Shown piece by piece: positions 1-12,951 of a stretch of 64,000 nt of DNA. The position numbers and the translations under genes are program-made. Source of the stretch: Oryzias latipes. Taxonomy: Eukaryota; Chordata; Actinopteri; Beloniformes; Adrianichthyidae. Below the pieces are notes generated by a model, which searched no databases, was not told the origin of the DNA, and worked only from the letters and a program-made list of their open reading frames with translations. The DNA is taken from the NCBI RefSeq assembly GCF_002234675.1, contig NC_019864.2:16447582-16511581 (forward strand). The letters are read 5' to 3'. Positions within the stretch are counted from its first letter, which is position 1; the number at the start of each line of letters is the position of its first letter.

Positions 1-2194
1 TATTCACAGCGGCACGGCTTCTGTCTTTGGTGTCGCCACAGTGACTCTATCTAATCTCCCATGAAAAGAACAAGAACACCAAAAAACAACAGGATTGGCT
101 GGGACTGATGCAAGAGTGAAGAAAAAAAAATCAGCAGTAAATTTTAAAACAGGAAGAGTGTGGCGTCAGCACTGGCGGGAGATAAGAGCGCTGCGTTCCA
201 TACACAAACACAGGGTTTCTGTGGCTGAGTGACTCCCAGCTCTCTGGCCGCCCTCACAGGAGTTTCTCCTCTACCCCCCAGGCTGACTCTGAACCTAAAA
301 CCCTTCACTGATCTCCGGACACTGCAGATCCAGGGGCTTGATATACCATCAATGACTTTTGGGATTTTAAAGAGAGATTTTTTTTGCAAGCCCCAAGGAA
401 TGAGTGGCCCCTTTAGAGAGACAAACCTGGAAAAAGGAAAAAAATACCTGAAGAGAGTTTTTCCAATGTGCAAGATTTCAACTAGCCACTTCGTTTTGCT
501 GTCAGCAAAGAAATACACAAAGTTAAATACCAAAGTGTCTTACTAATTAGACATTTTTGATTAGTTATCTCATTACCCACCTTGCAGGTGCTTTTAAATT
601 AGTTACCGTGATCGAAACTTCATCAGTTTTTTAAATTATGTTGCATATCCAAGGTGATCAGCAACCCTCAGAGAACCTCAAGCAAACCAGTTTCTGTGTC
701 ATCTTTTGCGACATCATAGAAAAAGAGCAGTCTTGTTGCAACTCAACTTAAGATTTGCTTTGATATTGCAAATATCTGCTTTATTTACCTGCAGATGCAC
801 AAACACACACTCCTTTCCGCGTCTACAAAACCACTATCTGATGCAAGCATGCTTCACATCTTATTATCAGAAATCCTTAGTCAAATATCCTCCCCTGTGA
901 GTCTGTGCCATCATTTAGCCGGCTCGTGTATGTTTTAAAGGTAGAGACAGGAACGTCGGAGAAGTCAAAGTAACTCTCAGACAAGACGGAAAAGTGCAAA
1001 ATGTAAAGAAAGACACGTTGTGCAATATAATCATTCTGAATTAATTTTGCTTGTAAAAAGATTTCTTCCACTTTTCTCACAGACTTAAAACCAAGAAGAG
1101 TCTCGAGCACCACCAGATTCACAATTAAACAACTACAGGATCCAGGCTCAGCATAACAGTTTTTTCACCCAACAGACATTCTGAGTCTACATGAGAGGCG
1201 AGGAAGACTTTGGGAACAGGGTTAAAGGGTGGGAATCCTAGCTGGGTTAATAAAAGTTAGCCCTTGGGGCACTGTTTTTCCAAGCATTCTCTGTGATGTT
1301 TGAATGTGAACTCAAACAAGCTTTCATTATGTGGCCACAGCTCTGGAGCCCCTGGCGCTGGGAGAGAGACCCCAGCCATGTCTGCTGCAGTGATGGCCTG
1401 CTGGTAGATGCAGACGCCTTCTCCTCTGCTGTGTCTCTGTCTCTTTATTCATTCCCCTGATCCCCTTCTTCACACTGCTCTCAGCTTCCAATCCTGCACT
1501 CCCCCACTCCTTCTTCTCTCAAGTGATCGCTCTCTCCTTTTCTTTTACCTCTCTCCTCAAACGTCCAAAGCCCAAGCAGTTTTCAAGCATTTCTCGCAGG
1601 ACCTGGAAGTCTCCAAACAACTTTTACTTCAGATTTGAAATTTAAACAACAGCTCACAAGCAGTCACACACAAAAGACGCATTGTCACACTTTAGGATTT
1701 TACTGTCGGGAAAAGCAAATTCATAAAGAAAAACATGGATTCCTTGGAAACGTCTTTTAGGCAGATATTGAGCAGTACAGAGTACAGGTGCCTATTGATG
1801 TTTAGCCAGATGTTTTACTTGTCTTTCTGGTCAGCACCAATTTTAGGAAATGCCCCTTTAAACAAACAGATTTTGTAACTGTATGGCATGGACCAAACAG
1901 CTTTGGTTTGCTTTGAAAAGTTAAAGCAAGACACATAAAATTTGTAAACACTGGAGTTTTTTTCTGGGATTCTTGTCGGATTGATTCAAACACCCTTGGA
2001 TGCAGCTTTATTTTCTACCGTTGCATTGAAATTGGTTGGTATTTAATATGTTGTTGCCAAGACCTTTCCACCAAAACTATGGATGCATTTGTGTCTCGAT
2101 AAATAAATATTTGGAATTGATAGTATGTAGCCTTTGCTTTTTGTGTGATTAGCTAAAGACACTCTAAGGTGAAAATCGTGTATTTGGCATTTTT
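1..2194. other. Gene-free stretch, left edge
   Basis: I see no exon with both splice sites and recognisable protein, and no RNA gene. Open frames here are short and low in complexity. A moderately GC-rich patch lies at about 150-310. If the human gene order holds, SMAD6 would lie beyond the left edge, so this could be its flank, but nothing in the sequence proves that. Confidence 0.5.
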
Positions 2195-2780
2195 AACACG
2201 TTCTTGTGGCCTTTTTCTCACGATGAGGACATTTATAAAGAAAATTAAGGTTAAACTTGCATTTCTGAATATTTCTTTATTCAAAATATTGTGAATTAGG
2301 ACCAGATGAAAAAAAAGCTTGTAGATTTGACATAGAGGCTACTATCGAGCCACAAGCTCCCTGCTCAACTCTATTCAGATGCATCCACTTGTCTCTGTTT
2401 TCCTCTTCTGAGCTGACATCTGGCTCAAAATGGTACAGCTGGATAGCTCCAATTTTGCTTGCCATTATCGTTGGATGGCTAATGTTAGGTTGGGGTTGTG
2501 AGAGGCTGTAAGCTAGTGGGGGAGCATGTAAACAGATAGATGTTGGGATGTGGGAACGGGCTTACTCCTCGTCTATAGTCTCACACACAACTCTGATGAA
2601 CTCCTGCCACTTCACAGAAACTATGTCCAAAAAAACAACTGTTTGTTTTTGTTTTATTACTTTGGCTAAAAACTGCATTATCCAATGAAACAATTATAAT
2701 TAAAATAATATAATGTAAAGGTCACTGGGAACTTTGAGACATAAAACGACTGAAGACAAGTAAAAAACAATTTTTGAATT
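2195..2780 (+). repeat. Dispersed repeat family R1, copy A
   Basis: This copy starts near the motif TTTTTAACACGTTCTTGTGG and runs through TTTCTTTATTCAAA, a CTGAGCTGACATCTGGCTC block, a GGTTGTGAGAGGCTGTAAGC block and an AACTCCTGCCACT block. The same blocks in the same order occur near 4.9, 12.2, 26.7 and 62.3 kb, all in the same orientation. On the minus strand it opens a short frame starting at 2465 with MASKIGAIQLYHFEPD and an acidic EEE run, ending at 2277. That start resembles the N-terminus of P2X7-tail-like ORFs carried by fish repeats; this is from memory and weak. Confidence 0.6.
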
Positions 2781-3744
2781 ATAAAAAACGCTGTATGTCC
2801 CTAACTGTCAAGATATTGTCACTGACTTCAAAGTTGGATTTATGAAAACTTTTTAGTTAAAAACTACAGAAATCCCCTGAAATACATTAATATTTGTAAT
2901 TTATGGGACAAGAGGACATTCATAGAAACTGATCTTCTCTGTATCTTCAATCCTATACAATCACCATGACAAGAATTTAAATAGAAATAGGTAAGTTAGT
3001 TTAATGAAATGAAATACAATAATCAGATTTAATAAAACAGAAGCAGGGGAGAGATGAGACACAGAGGAGACAGAAGCCTGTAATTAGAAACATCTTTTCT
3101 GTCTGTGATTTCAGCCCAGCGGTGAAAAGAAGGCCTCTTTCCCTCTTTAGTTTGATCTACAGAAACCTGCTGTGTCACTCGGGCCACATCCAGACAAAAA
3201 CCATTAGGAGAGCTGGCAACATCAAACTTTGGGGAAGTCGAAACGGCTCCAAGTATGAAAGAGAAAAGTTTCCAGATCACAGCACAGCATGGTGTTGAAG
3301 AGGCAGATGATGGGGAAGCCAGTTCAGAAGTACACAACATGAGTACTTTTACAGGTGCATTTGTTTAAAACATACTATAATATAAAAATCTGTTACACTT
3401 TATTGTTTTTTGTATTTCTAGAACTTTATGGCATGTTTGACTTCAGATTATTTAGAAATAAAGAATAAGGGAGTTTTCAGACTGGAAATATTTGGTCAGC
3501 TCAAAGTGACCCAAAGTTTCTTTTCCCCCAATAATCTGAAACAAATTTTCACTCTGAATTCGTCCAAGTGGATCCTGGTCCAGGACCAGGAACCACTCTC
3601 TGACCCATCTTTGGAGGAAATCTTGTTTCGCTTCCAATTGGACTGAGCTTCGGTTCGCCCTGAGATTCTTGGTGAAACCACTTAAGTCTTGTTCTACTTC
3701 CAAGAAAATTCTCGATGTCATTCATTTTTTATATAAAGATTGAT
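2781..3744. other. Gene-free stretch
   Basis: No supported gene. Around 3430-3720 both strands are open for 72-89 codons, but neither translation is recognisable and no splice context supports them. An odd palindrome with arms TCCTGGTCC and GGACCAGGA sits near 3575-3593. Confidence 0.4.
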
Positions 3745-3930
3745 GATTTTGGAGTAGTGGGTCAATAAAGTCACAGGTTCAATGCCAAAGTGTCCTTGGG
3801 TAAGGTGCTGAACCCCACAGTGCTCCTGGTGGTTACAGGTTGGTGCCTTGTGTGGCGGTAGAGCCACCATGAAAGGGAGTTGTGACAGTAAAGTGCTTTT
3901 GAGCTTAAACGAGGTGGAAAAGTAAGTGAG
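3745..3930 (+). repeat. Fish SINE-like repeat (GTGTCCTTGGG type)
   Basis: The segment contains AAGTGTCCTTGGGTAAGGTG followed by CTGAACCCC, GCTCCTGGTGGTTACAGG and GTAAAGTGCTTTTGAGC. This order matches a dispersed fish repeat usually ending in an AAAGCGCTTTGAG-like block. A partial reverse copy is at about 23.04-23.17 kb. The copy is diverged and has no target duplication that I can see. Confidence 0.6.
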
Positions 3931-4904
3931 AAAAGTATGTGCCATTTCTTTTCTTTTTTGTTGTTGCTTTCTTTACACAATTGTAAATCACATTTTAAAA
4001 TTGGCTGGCTTTCATTTTGTATAATAATTGAGTTTGCAGGATTTTTATCACACATCCACTGAATACATTTCAAGTAACTGCTCTGAGAACTATCTTGTTC
4101 TTATCTTTTTTAGAGAAATGTGACATTTATTTTCAACATTAAAAAGTTTGTCAGAAAAAGCTTGATTTCTAATTTTTTTGGCACAGTTACAGTGTAACAT
4201 TACAACAGAGGGTACAGTTCTTAGCTAAAGCTGTGCCATTTAATGCACTGAAGAGGAGGATTGACATGGAAGCACATGACGCCATCTTGAATTCCCAAAT
4301 GCTCTCCTCATTAAGTGGTGTTGATAGGTCAGCGTATTCTGCTTCCATGGAACCTGGGAGTATCATGGTAGAAGAACTCCCTCTGTGTAAGGTCTTTGGC
4401 TGGTTATGAAGAGAGATCCAGCCACTCTGAAGTCTAAGCAGTTTAAAGTCAACACCATTGAACAGTTTGTCCTGCAGACTTCTCGGCTGTCCGCACTTCC
4501 CGGTGACATCCGACCCATGACGTCTCGACTCCAGCTTTGGTCTGGCCTTTCTAACCTTTAGTGCCCCTGTGTTAACCTGAGACTGCAGCCTCAATGGTGC
4601 ATCTGACAGCAGCTCAGAGTTGACAGCTGCCACAATGAAAAAAGCAAAAAAAAACAAAAAAACAACAATAGGAGCTAAAGCAGGAGAAAATGTGATGCTA
4701 AAGTGTTTTGTTTTTTGTCTATATCCAGAATAGGCTTGTGTGTTTAAATGAAAATATGAATTCATACACAAAAAATGTATGTTTGTTTCATCATGGACAA
4801 AAAAACTACTTTTTTAAATGAATGAGTGACTTTTTTTAAGGATAGATATCCCCCAGTAACCAAGCACTGTTCCTTCAGGACCCACTCCGATTGACACTGT
4901 GTTT
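3931..4904. other. Gene-free stretch with one long unexplained ORF
   Basis: The only item of note is a 194-codon minus-strand frame at 4187-4771, described under findings. No exon pattern or recognisable domain was seen. Confidence 0.4.
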
Positions 4905-5150
4905 TTGGTGTTTTTAACATGCACTTGCAGGCGATGTTCGTCTTTGTTTTCCTAGTCTGAGCTGGCATCTGGCTCAAAACTGTACACGGCTGGATAGCTC
5001 CAATATTGCTGGCCATTTTTGTTACCGGTAATGTTAGGTTGAGGTTGTGAGGGGCTGTCAGCTAGGGGGAAAGAGTGAAAACAATGATATCATAGGAAGT
5101 GAGTTTGGGCTTACTCTGTGCCAACTGTTATTTATATGTGGAAATTAATA
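4905..5150 (+). repeat. Dispersed repeat family R1, copy B (truncated)
   Basis: Shares with copy A the blocks TTTTTAACATG, CTGAGCTGGCATCTGGCTC, GGCTGGATAGCTCCAAT and GGTTGTGAGGGGCTGTCAGC, in the same order and orientation. The minus-strand frame again begins MASNIGAIQP (start at 5016) but diverges after about ten residues. The segments upstream and downstream of the shared core are shorter than in copies A and D. Confidence 0.6.
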
Positions 5151-5322
5151 CTTAAGCCCAAGAATGAATGAAGAATGCCCCAAAAAAGCTAGTTCTTCAC
5201 TTGGTTTGATCTATTTTCAAATTATGATGGGCAGAATCTGATCAAATCACATGAAAATATCATATTCAACCACAGCTGGTGATTTAAGGGCAAAATTAAA
5301 ATCACTAACCAGGAAAAAAAAA

Positions 5323-5612
5323 ATCCATCCATTTTCTTATTATATCCTTTTTGAGATCACAGGGTTGTGGAAGCCTGTCCCGGCCACTGTTGGATGAAGG
5401 TGGGGCACACCCTGGACAGGTTACCAGCCTAATAATCACAAATTTAGAGGGGACAATTTAGAGTAACCAATTAACCTATGAAGCTGGAGTGCCTGGAGAA
5501 AACCCTCGAATGCACGGAGAGAATCCAAACTAACACAGAAATGTCCCTTCCGGGATTCAAACCAGGGCCTGTGAGGCGAGAGCGCTAACCACTGCACCAC
5601 TGTGCAGCCCTA
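5323..5612 (-). repeat. Dispersed repeat R2 (reverse copy)
   Basis: Read on the minus strand it goes from a GGGCTGCACAGTGGTGCAGT head, through GGTTTGAATCCCGGAAGGGA and GTTTTCTCCAGGCACTCCAG, to GGTAACCTGTCCAGGGTGTG and an AAATGGATGGATTT tail. That order is a common teleost interspersed repeat with a tRNA-promoter-like head. Other copies are at about 51.3 kb (minus) and 56.4 kb (plus). Confidence 0.75.
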
Positions 5613-8600
5613 TGGCTAAATGACAAAAAAAAAGCAACACAGGAAAAAAAAGGCTGACTTATTTCTGTTATGCCTCTCACTACAAGCGCCATCTCTTTAC
5701 TACACTACAATTATTGATAATACATCACACAAATATTTTCCTAATTAAGGGTTCATTGTTTTTTCTCTCAGACCGCTAATCTTTTCAAAACGAAATGATA
5801 GGCGATCACATCACTAACTCGTTTGGGCTTACTGGCGATCATCGGTCCGCTGAAAAGTCTGTGTGCATTTGCACGGTCACTGAACCACTCTCGAGTTTAA
5901 AAGCAGGTATACTGACAGTTCACTGGAGCTTTCACACCTGGCAAACGTAGCATGCTATTCCAGGAAACAAACTCTAGTGTGGAGCAAACAGACCTGAAAA
6001 AATACCAGGAGGAACATACAACACTACAGTTTTTTAGTGTGTTCTTTTTTCTTGGATACAATATTGCCAAATAGCTTTGTGCTTTTTTCGTGGTCACTTT
6101 GATGTCTCCTAGCTGATGCTTTACCTTACTGTGATACAAGATGATTTGTATCCTCTATTCTTTGCTGCACGTCTTAAGTGCTTTTATTTTGTAATAACAA
6201 TACTCAACTGTGTAACATCTTGTAGGTTTTGCAATTAAATCAATCATTTTACCAGGATTTCACATCCTACCACAGCTATAGCAACTCTTTGAAATGATTA
6301 CTTTTGTCTCTCAAATGTTTGTTACTAATGGCTGTATCCAAATGATAGACTTTATACCTCTGTGTCAACAGGTCTGATGGAAACAGTTTAATCGGGTGGT
6401 TCAAAGGCATCTATCCATTTTTTTCTCCCTAATGTATGCTCACATTTTTAAAGGGAACTTCAATTAATCAATATTTTGAGGAAGAACATAAATGCCTTCC
6501 AGTGATTCCAGCTGACAGGAAAAAATGTAAACAATTAATTTTACATTAGAGAAGTTTCATAAGTTTTCTATAAGTTAGGAAGGAAGGAAGCAGCGTGACT
6601 GGATGATTTTATTTCACTAGCTGAAGTTGGTGTAAGTACCATATTCATATTTAAACAAAGGTTGTAATAAACTCCACTTTTTTGCTTTGTGAGTAAATAA
6701 AACTCGGATAACTTTTTTCCCAATGTCATGTTATAAAATTCCCCTTTTGAGGTCATGAAAAATTACTTAGGGTAGGCAAAAGTGTGGAGTTGGTTTTGTG
6801 AGGGCTGCAGTGTCGGACAGCATTGGGAAACTGTCGCCGATTGATCTGTATCCCTGTCTCCTCTATCTAAACTCTCGTTGAGTGAAGGTCTTCCAATCTT
6901 TTCTCTTCAGAGCCGGGCAGATTTGGGTGGTGCCGCAGCCCAGCGGCTGGGATGTGCAGTGAATACAGTCTGCACAGATAAACAGTGCCTTGGTTAGCTG
7001 TTTCTTTGCGGCTGCTGAGCCAGCTGATAACAGCGGCGGGAGGGCAGACGGCCCTTGGCGGCACTGGACAGAGCCTAGGGAGGCAGACACTCTGGCAACA
7101 GCGAGCTCCTTTCCCACATTTCTCACTCTCCCATAGTCTGGTTAATCTCAATTCTTTTCTTTTGTCTCTTTTCACAAAGCCAGGCTAGACCGTCAGAATG
7201 AAGTCTAGATATTTAGGCATCTAAAAGACAAAGAGCTGCTCCATTGACCACTAAAGAATAATAACTTTTTTGTCTTTCTGTCAAAGATTTTAGAGTTTTG
7301 ACCATTTCAAACATATTGATTTAAGCATCAGATCCTTATTAAACTGTTTATTTTAAAAGACAGAGCTGGTATACAGATAGCCCAAGCACTTATTACAGAG
7401 AAGAGAAGTGTAAGTTGAACTGCTCCCCTCCTCAACACCACAAGCTGTCGTCTTATTGTCTTGGCCCACCACCAGGCGCTGGAGTAATTGCAGCAGTGTG
7501 GCATTGTGGGGAATACTTTGCATTCCTTCTTTCAAAAGAAAACTTTTCCTTCCCTCACAGCACAACCTGCCAAAGATAAAACATTGGTCAAACAATAATG
7601 CGTGTATTTTGGTTCAATCTGATTGTTCATTGAGAGCAGTTTCAGAAAATCAACCAGCAGGGATCATTTCTGCTGCAAATAACGTAAAAGTCTGACAACG
7701 GAGCTTCAGTAGTGATTTATTAAAGCTCATAAAAGATTAGGAAGTGTTTAAATCAATACTTATGGGTTAAAAACCAGAAACATTAACTTTTCTGACTATC
7801 AACAACCCGCACACTCTAACTCAGAAAGTCATCTTATCCTTTAGAACCCTGCTGTTGCCTCAAACACACCATGGGGCCAGCAATCAATAACGGAGGGAAT
7901 TTTTTGCCCCTACACCCGCCCATCTTCTAGAACAGCCCTGGCCCTCGTGTTCACAACTTGAGGCCACATCTGTTTTTGATTTCCTCACCTCCTTGCTGCA
8001 GTGTTACACAATTATGATCAAATGTGCTTTCTGATTGGCAGAAACGCTTACAAACACAGACCAGAATTTGTGCCAACACCAGCACAAACACTCAGAGCCC
8101 TTTCTTATGGCACAGTGGCAAAATCAAAAAACTATTTGGTCCTGCAATCTGTGATTTTGGCAGACTACATTATATAACATGAACATGAAGCATGATGGCT
8201 CCTAAAGACTGTTGAAAAGCAATGCTAACTTTAGAGAATGTGCACTTTACAAAGCATTTCAACATTTTAGTCATTATTATCCTTTTTAATCATGACAATA
8301 TTAAATTTTACTTCTTAATGTCTATTGATTTGTTAACAACACATACTATGTGCACTGTGTATAAATGTGTTAATAATGTGTAAAAATGTGTAGAAGACAA
8401 CGTAAGTGTGTCCCTCCTAACTTTCCATATCTGCTTTAACCATCCTCTGAAAAAGCACAGATTTTAGATTACAGACATACAAGTATTTAAACCACATATT
8501 TCCATGCATGTTTTTAACATGCTGGACATTTAGTATTGGCACAAAGAGATTGTCTCAGTTATATAACTCTGTGGCGGCTGTCTGTTTTGCTACTTACAAC

Positions 8601-11600
8601 AGTGACTGTATTATTTTAATGGGAGGTTTCGAAAATGACTTGGAAATCCCCAACATGTTAAAACTTAAAGGGATGCCACTGGCTGGCTTCAATCTTATTG
8701 ACAGAGTATGACAGACAACAATTCTGAAGATTAACTTGCACTAATCAGCCCTGGACCTCCTGCTAACTCACTGCTTGCTTGTTTATGACCTTTTGGGAAT
8801 TTTTCCAAGAAATAATCTACATATTGTCTCCATAATCTCACCTTTAAATTGAGTATGAAGCGAATTCTTTGGTTTGCTTTGAGTGAATTTCCAGCAAAAT
8901 TACGGTGGCCTTGAAGTGCAAATCACACCAACAAATCACTCAACGCCAAAACATATTAAAGACTACAACAACAAGTACAAAAAGATGAACAAATAATAAA
9001 AAAACAACAATGTATTTTTATAAAACAAAATAAATTCCAGAAATCAAAATACAATAAAAAAAAAGAAACAAAACAAAAATGAAACATTTTGAAAAACAAA
9101 AGTGGTTACCAGGATTTCAAATGAAATGTTAAAAAAAAAATGATACATAATAAAAAAAAAACAGAAAAGCTTAGTCCTGGGCAGATTTGCAGCTTTGACG
9201 CTGATGATTGTCCAGCATTTCAACCGAAAGTTATTTTGCAAGAAGCGCTATTGGATCTGCTGCATACTAATTATAAAAATGTTATTATTACGCAAACATT
9301 AAAGACATATTTAAAAAAGTTACATGTAATAAATTAAATGTCATCATCCAATCAGCGATGTCCCGTAGCACTTACCTTGTGTTTTGCTTTTTGGAATTTA
9401 GTTTTGATTTCTAAAATGTCATGTTGTTATTTTTATTATTTGTTTTACTGTTTTAATTGTCCTTGGGATGTTTCATATGTTTTGCATTGAGCGATTTGCT
9501 GGGTGATTTAAATTTCAAGGCCACTGTACAAAATCCCTGAACTTCATGTGAATTTTTAATTCTACTCTAACGAGCCACACTGGCTCCTCTTTATCAAGCA
9601 CAATCTCATTATTCAGTTTCTTTATTTAATAAATCACTTCATATTATATATGTTATTTGGAGCATCAGTCACTCTGATTAAACATCCTGGTTTTAACTTT
9701 AAGATCTGATTCTTGAAAGACTCTCCTGTAGCAGATGGGTTCCACTAACACAGTGTGACTCACTGTAATATCATTTTTTGTTTTTGAATAGGAGAAGCAC
9801 ATCTGAGGAAGTCAGTGCAGACTATAACCTGCTTTTATACCAGACTCACAAGGTTGTTTTTTAATCCCAGGTATCAGGAAACAATAAATTGACCCTGCAG
9901 ATGAAGATAGAGTCTGAATGTTACCAAATAATGAGTGATAACACGTCTGACCTAAGCCACTGGCCAGCTTTGTGCAATGCTGGCGCTCTGCTGGTGCCAT
10001 GATGTCTTCTACACACCGGTGGACTGAATGTTTCTTGGCTGTTTCTCACAACAGATTGCAGATTGCCAAGACATCTTTCAATACCCCCCACCCCCCCAAC
10101 TCTTTCACTCCGCCCCTTCAACACCACCCATATCGTCAAGCTTGACTGCGTACTGTGAAGCAGCAAGCGCACTCAGTCCTATCTGCTTCATCACACCATG
10201 ATGATAGTGTGGAGACTGGCGTCTGAGCTGGTAGATTGCTGTCAGGCGCTCTCTGCTCTGAAAGGAAGAGTTGCAAGAATGGAAAAATATGTACGACTTT
10301 CTCATCTTTTTCTTTTAATGCCGTTAAATATTCTTACACGATCACACGTTAGCACTGTACCCATGGTTTGGCTCATGGATTATCTTTGTTTTTACAAGCC
10401 AAAGAAAAAAAATCTTGTCTAGATTGCCAGATTTTATCTCTCTGTGATGTTGAGTTGTTTGGGGGAAAAAAGTAATATGCAGGAGGACGTGCTTCATTGC
10501 ATGACTCTTTCTTCCTTACTTTTCTATTCAGTTGAAAGGTGAAGTGATTGCAGTTCAGATCTGGAGTACTTGGTATGCTTTGTATCTGCTGTTTCCTGTT
10601 GACAGTAAGTCTGCTGGGACTCTGGGTCAAAACTTTGGTCAGAGAAGGGAAAAGTGAAGACTTGCACCCATCAGACTATACCGTCATCCCTATTCCCACC
10701 AATCTCTGAGATAATTATCAATGAGCCAATACAATGTGTCATGAGTTTGTCCTGCAGCAAAGTAGGGCATAGCTTTCCCAACTAACTAGCTGCTCTTGTT
10801 TAAGCCATGCTAAGCTAGGTCAGTAGAAACTCCCTGTGAATGCTTGTGTCGCCATTGCACTCTGCTGCCGCGTCGACTGACAAATTAATGAACCACACAG
10901 ACTTGTTTGATTACCTCTGGAGACAGCTGAGCCGGAGTCTGGGCCACACAAACACTGACTTTTAATCTGCCCCGAGCCTCTCTCAGTCTGCCTCGGACTG
11001 AGAGACAGGCCTTTTTAGGCTACACCTATGCACTTTGATTTATTGCAAATGAAAAAGCTGGAAGCTCAGTTGCACTGCTAAAGTGCCCCCTCTCACTGAC
11101 TGTCTGAGCTAGATTTTATTTCCTCTAATGTTCATTTTAATGCTATTGTGGCAAGCCAGTAATTCACATGAAATTGTGTGTTTCCAAGAAAAAGTTAGCC
11201 CTGAACTTTCTGGCGTATGCCAATTATCACTAAAGTTAGACAACCTGCATGTATGAATAGTTTATGTACCACAATCTTATGAGCTGTGAAGTATAGAGAC
11301 AAAATTACAGGGGAATGATATTGCTGTTCAACAATCAGAAAGGGTAAAAGCTTTAAGCAGCAAAGTGTTTTTTCTTTGAGGAAACAGACTGGCTTGCATG
11401 CAGGGAGTCAGTGGTGATATGTCTTGGCAGGCACAGATAGGGGCAGTGCAGCCATGGACCCAGTCATCATCTGCTGCTGCACATTCCTACTCTATCTGTG
11501 CAGCAAACTGGATCTCCTTCTCTCTCTTATCAGCTGTCAGGAATTTTTCTATCAGAGGGCCTCTTTCTGTCTCCCTGCTTCACTATCTCTTTTGCTCTTT

Positions 11601-12230
11601 CAGTCGGACTCCCCTACTCTATTTTTTTCTCCCTTCCTGTCCCTTCCATGAAACTGCAGAGCTGACACAGAACAGAAACAGTTAATGCTCATTAAGATAA
11701 GGAAGCATGGAGACGTTAGGCGGCTCCTTGGACAGGCTGGAACCCAAACATTTCTAGTATATGCTACGTAACCACAGCATGAGGCCCTCTGTCCCTCAGA
11801 CAAAATGGCATACTGTTGTATTTAAGAAATACGCCTTATGTAGCAAACGTCCTGCTTCATTTCTCCATGCTTTTTTATGCTGAGGACAAAAAAGATGAAA
11901 GGCTCAGATAACACATTTCAAGATAGTTTGGTAATTGATTTGAACAAATTCAAATCAATGTTGTTTTACTTGGATAGTTAAAGGCAATTTTATTTATGCG
12001 ATTAATTCATTTTGTCTCCATACTAAAAGTAGATCCATAATGATAAAACAATGGAAGAAATAGTTTCAAAATAAAACAGGAAGTGGAGACTATAAAAAAC
12101 AAAAAAATATATATATTATATTAAACAGAGAAATTTGAAACGTAAAAACTGATTAAAATACTGACTAAACGCTTTAAAAAAGTAATATATTGTTATGTTA
12201 AAAAAAGTATGTGTGGCATTCCACAAAATC
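5613..12230. other. Gene-free stretch, 6.6 kb
   Basis: No exon set or RNA gene was recognised. Two GC-richer patches stand out from AT-rich surroundings: about 6880-7120, and about 10850-11010, where CTCAGTCTGCCTCGGACTGAG forms a short inverted repeat. These could be regulatory elements, but only cross-species alignment can show that. The stretch 8930-9170 is strongly A-rich. Confidence 0.4.
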
Positions 12231-12308
12231 ATGAAACGCAATTATAATATGTTAGCTTGGGGTTGGTAGGGACTGTGAGCTAGCAGAAAACAGTGTGAAC
12301 ACAGGAAT

Positions 12309-12951
12309 CTGTCATGATATGTATGACTTAACAAACCCAGATGCTGGAACCCGTGAGAAAACTCAAACGTAGAATGGATAAACAAAGGTTTTTATTTTTC
12401 CGGTTGGAAAAATCAATAGTCTTTGGAGTTAAGATTTCGGCTGGTGACCAGAACCGACAGCAGTCTTGCCGTAGTAGGAGTTCTCTTTGGGGCTAGATTT
12501 GAAATGAGGCGAGAGTCGTGGCGTGGCTGGAGCGGAGCGTGGCAGGGAGCGAGGCTTGGCAACGGCAGATCTTGGAGAGGATTGTTCCAGGTGGACACTC
12601 GTGGAGATGGACCTGAGAGCGAGACGGCAGTAAGGTAAGGTAAGGTAAGGTAAGGTAAGGTAAGGTAAGGTAAGGTAAGGTAAGGTAAGGTAAGGTAAGG
12701 TAAGGTAAGGTAAGGTAAGGTAAGGTAAGGTAAGGTAAGGTAAGGTAAGGTGCGAGAAGACGTAGCGAACATGAATGGACTAGGTGCCCAGACTAAGCAC
12801 CGTGAAGGGCAACGAACTGGCGATGAATGCTGAGGCTGGATCTCCTTAAGAAGGCGGTGAGAAGATGAGGTGAGTGTCCACAGCTGGTTCTAATCATCAG
12901 AGCAGAGGAGAGAGGGGAGGGGGAGGAGAACTGCCACAGGCACCATGACAG
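12309..12951. mobile_element. Non-autonomous element nested in R1, CTGTCATG termini
   Basis: The insertion begins CTGTCATG (12309-12316) and ends CATGACAG (12944-12951), a perfect 8-bp terminal inversion. AAT lies just outside both ends, which suggests a 3-bp target duplication, though the outer repeat makes the exact limit uncertain. The interior is GC-rich compared with its surroundings, has no transposase frame, and carries the (TAAGG) array at 12631-12750. I recognise blocks such as CTGCCACAGGCACCATGACA as typical of a fish dispersed repeat but cannot name its superfamily. Confidence 0.55.
12631..12750 (+). repeat. (TAAGG)24 tandem array
   Basis: Twenty-four uninterrupted copies of the pentamer TAAGG span 120 bp. 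On the plus strand every unit boundary reads AAGGTAAGG, close to the metazoan 5' splice-site consensus. The minus strand reads as an open frame of repeated PYLTL units, an artefact of a 5-bp repeat without stops. The array lies inside the nested element and has no substitutions, so it is young or kept uniform by slippage. Confidence 0.97.

Noticed and set aside
12631..12750. Possible CRISPR-like repeat array
   Set aside because: The units are 5 bp, contiguous and without spacers, in a vertebrate genome; it is a simple satellite.
12413..12772. 119-codon minus-strand ORF with repeated PYLTL units
   Set aside because: It is the (TAAGG) array read backward; a stop-free pentamer keeps all frames open.
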